A stretch of DNA of 64,000 bases from Planctomycetota bacterium. GTDB lineage: Bacteria; Planctomycetota; UBA1135; GCA-002686595. The translations under genes and the position numbers were made by a program. The stretch covers positions 1 through 64,000 of the forward strand of contig JAIOPM010000037.1 of NCBI GenBank assembly GCA_021413885.1, given 5' to 3'. Positions within the stretch are counted from its first letter, which is position 1. Every line of letters begins with the position of its first letter. The notes below the pieces were generated by a model that worked only from the letters and a program-made list of their open reading frames with translations, did not search any database and was not told the origin of the DNA. Below are positions 38,101 through 46,126 of the stretch, one piece after another.

Positions 38101-38156
38101 GGAACGGGCTCGGACGGTGGATGGAAGGAGGCGCAGAGACCGAGAAAGGGCCGAAA

Positions 38157-38185
38157 GTTGTAGAAGCGCGGCCTCGGATTGTCAA
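38157..38185 (-). promoter_or_regulatory. sigma70-type promoter of the glmU operon
   Basis: A perfect TTGACA (38180-38185), 17-nt spacer and TACAAC (38157-38162, four of six) on the minus strand, giving a leader of about 50 nt. Confidence 0.65.
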
Positions 38186-38284
38186 TCGCGCGACGCGGGC
38201 ACCTGCCGTGAGCGGCGGGCCGCGCACGGAGGCCGAAGACGTTCGAGCTTCACCCGCGACCCGACGGCGGTCGATCGAAGCCCC

Positions 38285-38944
38285 ATGCTCGTCCGCCACG
38301 CGATGACCCGGGGCGTCTTCACCGTCCGAGAGACCGAGGACTGCCGCGAGGTGCTCGACACCTTCCGTCGCGACCGCATCCGCCGAGCGCCGGTGGTGCG
38401 CGGCGAGGAACTGGTCGGCATCGTCAGCGAGCGCGACCTCCTGCGCGTCGTGCCGAACTCCATCGCGTTGCTCGAATGCGCGGTCGAGCGCGGGATCGAT
38501 GCCCCGAAGATCGCGACCGCGATGACCAAGTCGGTTCTGACGGTCTCGCCCGACCTCCACCTCGAGGACGCCGCGAACCTGATGCACCTGCGCCGCATCG
38601 GCGGACTGCCGGTGGTCGACGGCAAGACGATCGTCGGCATGTTGACCGAAACGGACATCTTCCGCGCGTTCGTCGCGCTGTGGCACGACGAAGCGACGGT
38701 GCGCGTGACGCTCGCGCCGCCGAAGGGCGATGCACGTCAGCGTCCGGCCGACGAACCGTTGCGCATCGCGCTCGACCTCGGCCTCGACGTGATGGGCCTC
38801 AACACGTTCCGCGCGCCGGGCGGCGTGCGGCTGACGTCGTTGCGCGTCCGCGGCGCGCGCGCCGGCGACTTGCCGGAACGCCTCGCCGCGAAGGGCTGGA
38901 ACCTGATCGAGGTCGAACGCCGCGGCGCGCAACGCGTCGCGTGA
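38285..38944 (+). CDS. CBS-domain pair protein
   Basis: A 219-residue protein. Two CBS motifs fill residues 1-130 (VRHAMTRGVFTVRETEDCRE, then VGIVSERDLLR; TAMTKSVLTVSPDLHLEDA, then GGLPVVDGKTIVGMLTETD). Such pairs bind adenosine nucleotides and act as energy or nucleotide sensors. The last 80 residues contain a predicted alpha-beta segment (LRIALDLGLDVMGLNTF, GWNLIEVERRG) that could be a small regulatory domain, but I cannot name it. It begins at the ATG of MLVRHAM. Its stop codon is 1 bp from the stop of the convergent acyl-CoA dehydrogenase gene. Confidence 0.85.
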   Translation: MLVRHAMTRGVFTVRETEDCREVLDTFRRDRIRRAPVVRGEELVGIVSERDLLRVVPNSIALLECAVERGIDAPKIATAMTKSVLTVSPDLHLEDAANLMHLRRIGGLPVVDGKTIVGMLTETDIFRAFVALWHDEATVRVTLAPPKGDARQRPADEPLRIALDLGLDVMGLNTFRAPGGVRLTSLRVRGARAGDLPERLAAKGWNLIEVERRGAQRVA

Positions 38945-38945
38945 C

Positions 38946-40097
38946 TCACCCGCCGTTCTTGAGAACGTCGCGCGCGATCACCAAGCGCTGGATCTCGCTC
39001 GTGCCTTCGTAGATGCGCGTGACGCGAGCATCGCGGTAGAGCTTCTCGATCACGAACTCCGCCGAGTAACCCATGCCGCCGTGGATCTGTACCGCGCGGT
39101 CGACGATGCGGTCGAGCGCTTCGCTCGCGAAGAGTTTCGCGATCGCGGACTCGCGCGAGAAGCGCTGACCCGCATCGCACAACCACGCCGTGCGGTAGAC
39201 CATGCTCTCCATCGCGTAGATCTCGGCGGCGCTGTCCGCGAGCATCCACTGGATCGCCTGGAGCTCCGCGATCGGCTTGCCGAACGCGATGCGCTCCTTC
39301 GAGTACGAAACGGAGAGCGCATGCGCCTCGCGCGCGCAACCGAGGCAATTCGCCGCGAGCGCGAGCCTTCCGCGGTCGAGCGTCCCCATCGCGATCTTGA
39401 AGCCGTCACCGACCGCGCCGAGGCGTTGAGCGTCGGCGACGCGCACGTCGTCGAACGCGAGCGTCACGGTGCTCGAACCGCGCTGCCCCATCTTCTCCTC
39501 GCGCTTGCCGACGGCGAAACCCTTCGAGTTGCTCGGCACGAGGAACGCGGTGATGCCGCCGGACGCGCCGCGCGCCTTGTCGGTCACCGCGTAGACGGTG
39601 ACGATGTCGGCGCTGTCGCCGTTGGTGATCCAGACCTTCTCGCCGCGCAGGATCCAATCGGCGCCGTCGCGCACGGCCGTGGTCGTCATCGCGCCGGGAT
39701 CGGAGCCCGCGTTCGCCTCCGACAACGCGTACGCGCCGAGCACGCGACCCTGCGCCATCTGCGGCAGGAAGCGTTGCTTCTGCTCCTCGGTGCCGCCGAC
39801 GACGACCGACATCGCGCCGATCGAAGCGTGCGCGCCGTACGTCACCGCCACGGAGAAATCACCGCGCGTGAGCTCCTCCATCACGACGCAGAGCCCCATC
39901 TCGCCGAGGCCGGTGCCGCCGTACTCCTCGGGGATCGCGACGCCCATCAGGCCGAGCTCGGACATCTCGTCGATCAGCGCGCGCGGCACGCAATGGTTGC
40001 GCTCGATGTCGGCGGAGATCGGACGCACGCTGTTGTCGGTGAACTCGCGCGCGAGGTCTCGGACCATCCGCAACTCGTCGCTGAACTCGAAGTCCAT
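38946..40097 (-). CDS. acyl-CoA dehydrogenase
   Basis: A 383-residue FAD enzyme that introduces a trans-2 double bond into acyl-CoA. It has the flavin-binding segments AYALSEANAGSDPGAM and VWITNGDSADI, the helical C-terminal domain (AFGKPIAELQAIQWMLAD) and the catalytic glutamate in RIYEGTSEIQR. The length is typical. The electron acceptor would be ETF, not seen in the window. Substrate chain length cannot be told from the sequence; a branched- or short-chain enzyme is possible. Confidence 0.94.
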   Translation of the reverse strand: MDFEFSDELRMVRDLAREFTDNSVRPISADIERNHCVPRALIDEMSELGLMGVAIPEEYGGTGLGEMGLCVVMEELTRGDFSVAVTYGAHASIGAMSVVVGGTEEQKQRFLPQMAQGRVLGAYALSEANAGSDPGAMTTTAVRDGADWILRGEKVWITNGDSADIVTVYAVTDKARGASGGITAFLVPSNSKGFAVGKREEKMGQRGSSTVTLAFDDVRVADAQRLGAVGDGFKIAMGTLDRGRLALAANCLGCAREAHALSVSYSKERIAFGKPIAELQAIQWMLADSAAEIYAMESMVYRTAWLCDAGQRFSRESAIAKLFASEALDRIVDRAVQIHGGMGYSAEFVIEKLYRDARVTRIYEGTSEIQRLVIARDVLKNGG

Positions 40098-40384
40098 GTT
40101 CCTCGGCTGACGTCAGGGTGAAGGTTGGGCGTTCACGGTCGGCGCGCGCGGGGCGAAAAAGCTCCCCCTCCATCGGCCGACGCGTGCGAATCCCGGAGCG
40201 CCGACCGCTCTCTCGGGCTCGCCGGTACCGCCCGCGGTCGATCGGCGGCGTCTTGCGCGAGGAGTTTGCGGCCTAGGGCGAGAACCCGCGCGGTGCTCCC
40301 GGGTTCCATTCGGCGCCTGTGGACGCGAGATGGAGGGCGGTAGCATAGCTCCCCGCGCCGGGCGCAACCCCAACGGAAGTTCTC

Positions 40385-41188
40385 ATGACGCGTTTCCTCT
40401 TGATCGGTGCAGCGCTCTTCGTGCTCATCGCCGGCGTGGTGTTCTTCGCGATGGCCGACGCACGCAAGGACGCCTCGGGCCGGCCGTCCGACGTCGCGGC
40501 ATCGACCAAGACGGCGTCGGGACACGCGAACGATTCGTCCGCACTGCCCGACGTCCGCGTCGAAGCGCTGCAACGCTCGGTCGACGCGCTCTCGATGCAG
40601 GTCAGTCAACTCAGCGCCGACGTCCAAGCGCTGCGCGAGCGCTCGTCCGACCGCACGCCAGCGACGACCGCGTCGCTGGTCGCGCCCGCGCTCGACGACG
40701 CCGGCGTCCAAGCGCGCCAGTTGAGCGACTCGGAGCGCGAGCAAGTGCGCGACGTCCTCGCGCAGGAGTTCAAGCGCCAGGAAGACGAACGTGCGACGCA
40801 ACGCGCGAAGCGCGAACAGGACGCCGCCGAACGCCGCGCCGACAGCATCGCGAAGAAGCTCGACCTCGCCGCGAAGGACACCGCGCGCCTCTCGGAAATC
40901 CTGGTCGCCGAGAACGAGAAGCGCCGCGGCCTCTTCGAGAACATCCAGGACTCGGGCTTCGACCGCGAGCAGATGCGCACGACGATGACCGAGCTGCAGA
41001 ACTGGAAGAAGGACGAGCTGACCAAGGCGTTCGGCAGCGCGCTCGCCGACCAGATCTCCGACCTCGACCAACCGCGCCGCGGCGGCTTCGGCGGCGACTT
41101 CGGCCCGGATGGCGGCGGCGGTCGCAACGGCGGCAATCGCGGCCAACGCAGCACGACTCAAACCACCGGCGGCGGCGGCCAAGACTGA
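40385..41188 (+). CDS. membrane-anchored helical protein with glycine-rich tail
   Basis: A 267-residue protein of unknown function. An N-terminal transmembrane or signal helix (FLLIGAALFVLIAGVVFFAM) is followed by a coiled coil (VEALQRSVDALSMQVSQL), a charged helix (FKRQEDERATQRAKREQD) and a second helical bundle (AAKDTARLSEILVAENEK, TELQNWKKDELTKAF) of the kind seen in CpxP/Spy-like periplasmic chaperones. The C-terminus is a low-complexity Gly/Asn/Arg tail. It is 6 bp before psd, so they may be co-transcribed. TAGCAT at 40341-40346 may be its -10 element. Confidence 0.75.
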   Translation: MTRFLLIGAALFVLIAGVVFFAMADARKDASGRPSDVAASTKTASGHANDSSALPDVRVEALQRSVDALSMQVSQLSADVQALRERSSDRTPATTASLVAPALDDAGVQARQLSDSEREQVRDVLAQEFKRQEDERATQRAKREQDAAERRADSIAKKLDLAAKDTARLSEILVAENEKRRGLFENIQDSGFDREQMRTTMTELQNWKKDELTKAFGSALADQISDLDQPRRGGFGGDFGPDGGGGRNGGNRGQRSTTQTTGGGGQD

Positions 41189-41194
41189 CGACGG

Positions 41195-41980
41195 ATGACG
41201 ACACCGATCCTGCGGGCGATGTCGCTCGCGACCGGTTGGTTCGCCGACCGCAAGCTGCCGCGAGCGTTGCGGGCTCCTCTCTATCGCGCTTACAGCCGCG
41301 CGTACTCCGTCGATCTCTCCGAGGTGCGTCTCGACCTCGCCGATCACCCGAGCTTCTGCGCGTTCTTCGTGCGCCGTCTCAAGGACGGCGCGCGTTCGTT
41401 CCCGAGCGACGCGCGCGTGTTGCCTTCGCCATGCGACGGCACGTTCCAAGCGTTCGGCCCGATCGAGAACGGTTCGATCCTGCAGGCGAAGGGTCGCCCG
41501 TACGCGGTCGAAGAGCTGCTCGGCCTCGCACCGGGCGAACACGATCTGAGCGGCGGCCACGCGTGGACGGTCTACCTCTCGCCGCGCGACTACCATCGCG
41601 TGCACTCGCCGGTCGCCGGCCGACTCGAAGAGGTGCGTTGGTTCGACGGCGCGCGCTACTCGGTGGCGCCGAAGGTGCTCGAGCGGCGCGAGAAAGTGTT
41701 GTCGATCAACGAGCGCGCGGTGCTGCGCCTCGCGACCGAGCACGGACCGCTGTGGCTCGTGATGGTCGGCGCTCTCAACGTCGGCCGGATCCGCGTCGTC
41801 GGCGTCGAGAACGAGACGCCCGGCGCGCCGCGGCGTTTCGGGCGCGGTGAAGAGCTCGCGCGCTTCGAGATGGGCTCGACCGTCGTGTTGGTCGCGCCGC
41901 GCGGCGGTCCGAAACCGCTCGCGTCGCTCGCGCTCGGCCGCGCCGTGCGCATGGGCGAACCGATCGGCCGCGTCGACTGA
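41195..41980 (+). CDS. psd: phosphatidylserine decarboxylase proenzyme
   Basis: A 261-residue pyruvoyl enzyme that makes phosphatidylethanolamine. The conserved segments are present: PSFCAFFVRRLKDGAR, PCDGTFQAFG, YLSPRDYHRVHSPV and MVGALNVGRI. The self-cleavage site is MGST with G227-S228, which would form the pyruvoyl group at S228. The length fits the proteobacterial-type, membrane-associated enzyme. It is 6 bp after the helical membrane protein gene. Confidence 0.94.
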   Translation: MTTPILRAMSLATGWFADRKLPRALRAPLYRAYSRAYSVDLSEVRLDLADHPSFCAFFVRRLKDGARSFPSDARVLPSPCDGTFQAFGPIENGSILQAKGRPYAVEELLGLAPGEHDLSGGHAWTVYLSPRDYHRVHSPVAGRLEEVRWFDGARYSVAPKVLERREKVLSINERAVLRLATEHGPLWLVMVGALNVGRIRVVGVENETPGAPRRFGRGEELARFEMGSTVVLVAPRGGPKPLASLALGRAVRMGEPIGRVD

Positions 41981-42004
41981 CTTTCCGCGGGCCGACGCGG
42001 AGAC

Positions 42005-42010
42005 TACGCT
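42005..42010 (+). promoter_or_regulatory. candidate leaderless -10 element for the CMD-like gene
   Basis: TACGCT, separated from the ATG at 42019 by exactly 8 nt (CCGCCGCC). No Shine-Dalgarno sequence is present. Confidence 0.35.
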
Positions 42011-42018
42011 CCGCCGCC

Positions 42019-42624
42019 ATGTCGCTCACCGACCTCGAACGGCGCTTGGTGCGGCTCTTCGCGGCGTGCGTGCTCGGGCGTTTCGACGAAGTCGCGCGTC
42101 TGCGCCGCGCGGCGCCCGCGGGCGAACCGAATCGAGCGTGGCGCGAGACGCTGCTCCAAGTCCACGTCTTCGCGGGCTTCCCGCGCCAGGTCGAAGCGTA
42201 CGGCGTGCTCGCGGCGGAAGGCGGACTCGGCGAGCTCGGGAGCGACGAGATCCTCGGCGAACGCGACCAGCACGCGCGCGGTCGAGCGCTCTTCGAACGC
42301 ATCTATCGCAACGACGCCGACAAGGTCCGCTCGTTCCTGGTCGCCGGTCATCCCGACTTCGCGGATTGGATCGAGGGCCACGCGTACGGTCGCATCCTCG
42401 CGCGGCCGGGGCTCGAGCCGGCGCAGCGCGAGTTGCTCGCGGTCGCGGCGTTGACGGTGCTCGGTCAGGAGCGCCAACTCGCGAGCCACGTGCGCGGAGC
42501 CGTGCGCTGCGGCGCGACGCAGGGCGCGGTGCTCCTCACGCTCGAGACGATCGCCGATCTCGCGACACCGGAACGCGCGGAGACCGCACGCACGATCGCG
42601 GCGCACTTCGGCGCGCGCGAGTGA
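42019..42624 (+). CDS. carboxymuconolactone decarboxylase-like protein
   Basis: A 201-residue all-helical protein resembling the CMD/AhpD superfamily: ETLLQVHVFAGFPRQVEAYGVL in the first half and PAQRELLAVAALTVLG with SHVRGAVRCGATQGAVLLTL in the second. These are the two AhpD-like repeats. The redox CxxC of AhpD is absent (only one cysteine, VRCGA), so a peroxidase role is unlikely. The function is unknown. Its stop codon is 3 bp from that of the convergent kinase gene. Confidence 0.75.
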   Translation: MSLTDLERRLVRLFAACVLGRFDEVARLRRAAPAGEPNRAWRETLLQVHVFAGFPRQVEAYGVLAAEGGLGELGSDEILGERDQHARGRALFERIYRNDADKVRSFLVAGHPDFADWIEGHAYGRILARPGLEPAQRELLAVAALTVLGQERQLASHVRGAVRCGATQGAVLLTLETIADLATPERAETARTIAAHFGARE

Positions 42625-42627
42625 ACG

Positions 42628-45600
42628 TCAACGCGCCGCGAACGCGACGGTGACGCGGATCAAGCGCACCGCTTCGAGCGAACGCACCGCGATCTCGGCG
42701 TTGGCGGCGGTTTCGGCGGGCCGCAAACCGCTCTCCTGACCGAGCGGTTTGCCGTCGAGCGTCACTTCGATCCGCCCGCGCTTGTGGGTCAAACGCACGC
42801 GCAAGACGTGGATCGCGTCGCTCTTCAGCACTTCGAATTCGCGGCCGCGGCGACCGAAGACCTCGTCGACGAGCTCGCGCAGATCGCCGCTCGACGCGCG
42901 CCAACGTCCCGGCCCGCCGGGCAGTTGCGCGCCCGCGAGCGCGACGTGCCAACCGGCGACGGTGACGACGCAGAGGCGCGCGGGGCCGGAGCTCTTCGGT
43001 TGCTCGAACTCGATCTCGCACTCGACCTCGCGGTCGAAGTTGGCGAACGGAGCGAGCGAAACGTGGGGCCAACGCTCGGCGTTGAAGAGGTCGTCGCGCG
43101 CGCGCAGGTCGCTCGCGCGCCAACCGTCGGCCGCGAGGATCCAATCGCCGGCGCTGAACGCGACATCGGCCGTGCTGCTCATCCGCCACGTCACGCGCGC
43201 GCGGCCGTCGATCAGCGACAGTTCCGCGCCGCCGAAACGTTCCGCGAGCGTGCCGACGTCGACCGGCGCGGCCGGCGCGACGAGCTCCGCGCGCCACGCC
43301 TCGAGCTCGGGCCGCAAGCCGCGCACATAGTCGAGATCGCCGAGCCGCGTCAGCAGATCGTCGATGCGCTTGACGACCAGATCCTTGTCGTGCTCGGCGG
43401 TGCGCGTGCGCGAGATCAGGTTGTAGAGCGTCTTCGCTTCGGTGGAGCGCGCGCTGCGCTCCTCCGCGAACGACGTCGCCGATTGACGCAGGCGCTGTTC
43501 GATCTCGGCGACGAGCGCGGGGAATTCCTCGCGCGGCAACGCACCGGAGCGCAACGCCGCGAGCGCGCCTTGCACGTCGCCTTCTCGATAGCGGAAGAGC
43601 AGGCGCAGGAAGCGCTTCTTCGGATCGTCGCGTTCGCCCGCGACCGGTACCAGGCCCGCGAGCCGCTCGACCGCGTCGGTGCCGAGCAGCGCCGCCTTCG
43701 GATCGTCGAGCGCGCGCAACGCGAGCCGACGCTCGTTCGCCGTCGCGCCCGCGCGGAATCCGAAACCCTGGCCGATCGGATCCTCGGCGGCCGTGACGAC
43801 GCCCTCGGTCTGGATCGTGCCGATCAAGAGCGCGAGCGTCTTGCCTTTCGAACCGCGCACTTCGTCCGCGGCGCGGCGCAGGACTTCGTCGAGCAAGTCG
43901 GCCCATTGCACTTCGAGCTCGATCCGCGGCGCGATGCGCGCGGTCCAAGGCTCGTTGCGTCCCGACTCCCAACGGCGGCGGACCAACGCGTAGTCGCGCG
44001 CCTTCCACGCTTCGGAGACTTCGCGGTCGGTGATGAACGCCCACGTCTGCGCGTCCTCTTCCTCGATGCGGCTCTGGATCTCGGCGAGGGCATGCATGCG
44101 CGCGTCGAGCTCGTCGAGCGCGCCGCGCGAGACCTCGTCGACGAACTCCGTCCGCGCGAGACCGCGCGCTTCGAGCTCGGCGGCGAACAAACTCGCGAGG
44201 GCCGCATCCGCCGCGCCTTCGAAGTCGCGCGCGCGCACGCGAGCCTCGATCTCGGCGGCTCGCGCGTCGACCAGGGCCTCGAGCTCACCGTCGAGCGTGC
44301 GCCAACGCTCGTCGAGGTCCGCGATCAACGGCGCGAACGCCGCGACGACTTCCTGCGCGACGCGGGCCGCGTCGTCGACCGACAGACGCCGCGGCGCGCG
44401 CGTGAGTTCGGCTTGGAACGCGTCGCGGGCGCGCAAGGCCTCGACACGCGCGCTCGCGAACGCCGAACGAGAGAGAAAGTCGGCGAGCGACGGCGACACG
44501 CGCTCGGCGACGAGCTTGCGCGCCGCGGCGACGTCGGTCGAAGCCTCGAGCGCGACGCGAGCAGCGATCCGCGAACGGCATTCGTCGTCGCGCAGACGCT
44601 CGAAGAGTTCCGCGAGTTGTCCCGCGCTCGGCGCGAAACTGGCGCGCAGTCGCGCCTCGAGTTCGCCGCGCGACGCGAGCGACGCGGCGCGCACGTAGTC
44701 GCGCGCGTTCAACGCGGCGTCGACCTCGGCGCGCCACGCGGTGCCGAACGCGTCGACCGCGTTGTGGTACGCGCCGACGAGTCCGGCGACGACCTCGTCG
44801 TAGCGCGCGCGGTAGCGCTCGGGCACCGGCTGCAGTTGGCGCACTTCGGTGATGGCCGACGCGAGCTCACTGTCCGCGCGGCGACCTTTCGCGGCGATGC
44901 GTTCGAGTTCGGGCCACGGCTCGAGCCGCGCGCTGTCGCTCGCACTGGAGTTCGCCGGCGTCGTCGTGTCGTCGGGCCACCAGATCGCCCACGCGGAAAC
45001 GCCGAGGATCAGCGCCGCCGCCGACGCCCACAGCCAACGCCGCGAACGACCGTCGTCGCCCGCGACCGGATCGAGCATCGACGCGCGGATCTTGACGTCG
45101 CGGCGTTCGCGCAGGAGCTCCAAGTCCGCGAGCAACTCCTTCGGCGTCTGGTAGCGGCGTTCGGGCGCGCGCGACAGACACTTGCGCAGCACCAGCGCGT
45201 GACCGCGCGACAGGTTCGGCGCGAGCTCGTTCGGATCCTGCACGCGCGAGTAGAGGACGCCGGAGAGGATCTCGGCGACGCTCGCGCCCTCGAACGGCGG
45301 ACGACCGCACACCGCGTGATAGAAAGTTGCGCCGAGCGACCAGATGTCGGAGCGGATGTCGACGGTCGCGGGATTGCGCGCCTGTTCCGGACTGATGTAG
45401 TGCGGCGTCCCCATCGTCCCGCCGTGGCGCGTGATCGCGGGATCGTCCTCGACGAGCGCGAGCCCGAGGTCGACCAAGTGCGGCCAGCCTTCGCCGTCGA
45501 CCAGGATGTTCGCGGGCTTGATGTCGCGGTGGACGACGCCGTGCTCGTGCGCGTGCTGCAACGCTTCGACCAACGGGATCAAGAGCCGCAACGCTTCCCG

Positions 45601-45948
45601 TTCGGTGAGACGACCTTTCGTGCGCAGTCGTTGCGCGAGCGACTCGCCTTCGACGAGCTCCATCGCGTACCACCAACGCCCGCGCGTCTCGCCCATGTCG
45701 ATCGCGCTGACGATCGAAGGATGCGTGAGCCGAGCCGTGGTGCGCGCTTCGCGTTGCAGCCGCCGGATCGCGTTGCCCTTGCCCGCGAGCTCGGGGTGCA
45801 GGATCTTGAGCGCCACCGCGCGATCGACCGCGAGTTGCTTCGCGCGATACACGACTCCGGTCGAACCGCGACCGATCACGCCTTCGATGCGATAGCCCGG
45901 AATCTCCGGCAAGGATTCGCGAGGTCGACTCTGCGGTTCGAAAGTCAT
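42628..45948 (-). CDS. membrane-anchored eukaryotic-type Ser/Thr protein kinase
   Basis: A 1106-residue receptor-like kinase. The kinase domain (about 18-290) is canonical: GRGSTGVVY, AVALKIL, catalytic HRDIKPANIL, DLGLAL and SPEQARNP. One transmembrane helix follows (WLWASAAALILGVSAWAIWW, about 345-365). The roughly 740 residues beyond it would be outside the cytoplasm; they are helical and charged, and end in a beta-rich domain (FDREVECEIEFEQP, RGRIEVTLDGKPLG) like concanavalin-type folds. The ATG at 45948 was chosen because the upstream extension is unrelated to the kinase fold. The ligand and substrates are unknown. It is divergent from the S9 peptidase gene. Confidence 0.92.
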   Translation of the reverse strand: MTFEPQSRPRESLPEIPGYRIEGVIGRGSTGVVYRAKQLAVDRAVALKILHPELAGKGNAIRRLQREARTTARLTHPSIVSAIDMGETRGRWWYAMELVEGESLAQRLRTKGRLTEREALRLLIPLVEALQHAHEHGVVHRDIKPANILVDGEGWPHLVDLGLALVEDDPAITRHGGTMGTPHYISPEQARNPATVDIRSDIWSLGATFYHAVCGRPPFEGASVAEILSGVLYSRVQDPNELAPNLSRGHALVLRKCLSRAPERRYQTPKELLADLELLRERRDVKIRASMLDPVAGDDGRSRRWLWASAAALILGVSAWAIWWPDDTTTPANSSASDSARLEPWPELERIAAKGRRADSELASAITEVRQLQPVPERYRARYDEVVAGLVGAYHNAVDAFGTAWRAEVDAALNARDYVRAASLASRGELEARLRASFAPSAGQLAELFERLRDDECRSRIAARVALEASTDVAAARKLVAERVSPSLADFLSRSAFASARVEALRARDAFQAELTRAPRRLSVDDAARVAQEVVAAFAPLIADLDERWRTLDGELEALVDARAAEIEARVRARDFEGAADAALASLFAAELEARGLARTEFVDEVSRGALDELDARMHALAEIQSRIEEEDAQTWAFITDREVSEAWKARDYALVRRRWESGRNEPWTARIAPRIELEVQWADLLDEVLRRAADEVRGSKGKTLALLIGTIQTEGVVTAAEDPIGQGFGFRAGATANERRLALRALDDPKAALLGTDAVERLAGLVPVAGERDDPKKRFLRLLFRYREGDVQGALAALRSGALPREEFPALVAEIEQRLRQSATSFAEERSARSTEAKTLYNLISRTRTAEHDKDLVVKRIDDLLTRLGDLDYVRGLRPELEAWRAELVAPAAPVDVGTLAERFGGAELSLIDGRARVTWRMSSTADVAFSAGDWILAADGWRASDLRARDDLFNAERWPHVSLAPFANFDREVECEIEFEQPKSSGPARLCVVTVAGWHVALAGAQLPGGPGRWRASSGDLRELVDEVFGRRGREFEVLKSDAIHVLRVRLTHKRGRIEVTLDGKPLGQESGLRPAETAANAEIAVRSLEAVRLIRVTVAFAAR

Positions 45949-46126
45949 CGGTAGCGACGCCGAGCGCTGGGTCCAGACTAGCGCGCCCGATCGGGAAGTC
46001 AGGTCGCGGCTCCGAATGCAGGCTCTACCGCTGCGCCGCACGAGAGCTACCGGGAGTTGACCGCGGCCGAACAACGACGTGTCGCGCGACCGCTAGACTG
46101 CGCCGCCCCTCGTGGAGAACTCCAAG

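Noticed and set aside
42019..42624. AhpD-type peroxidase
   Set aside because: The CxxC redox pair is absent, so only superfamily similarity is kept.
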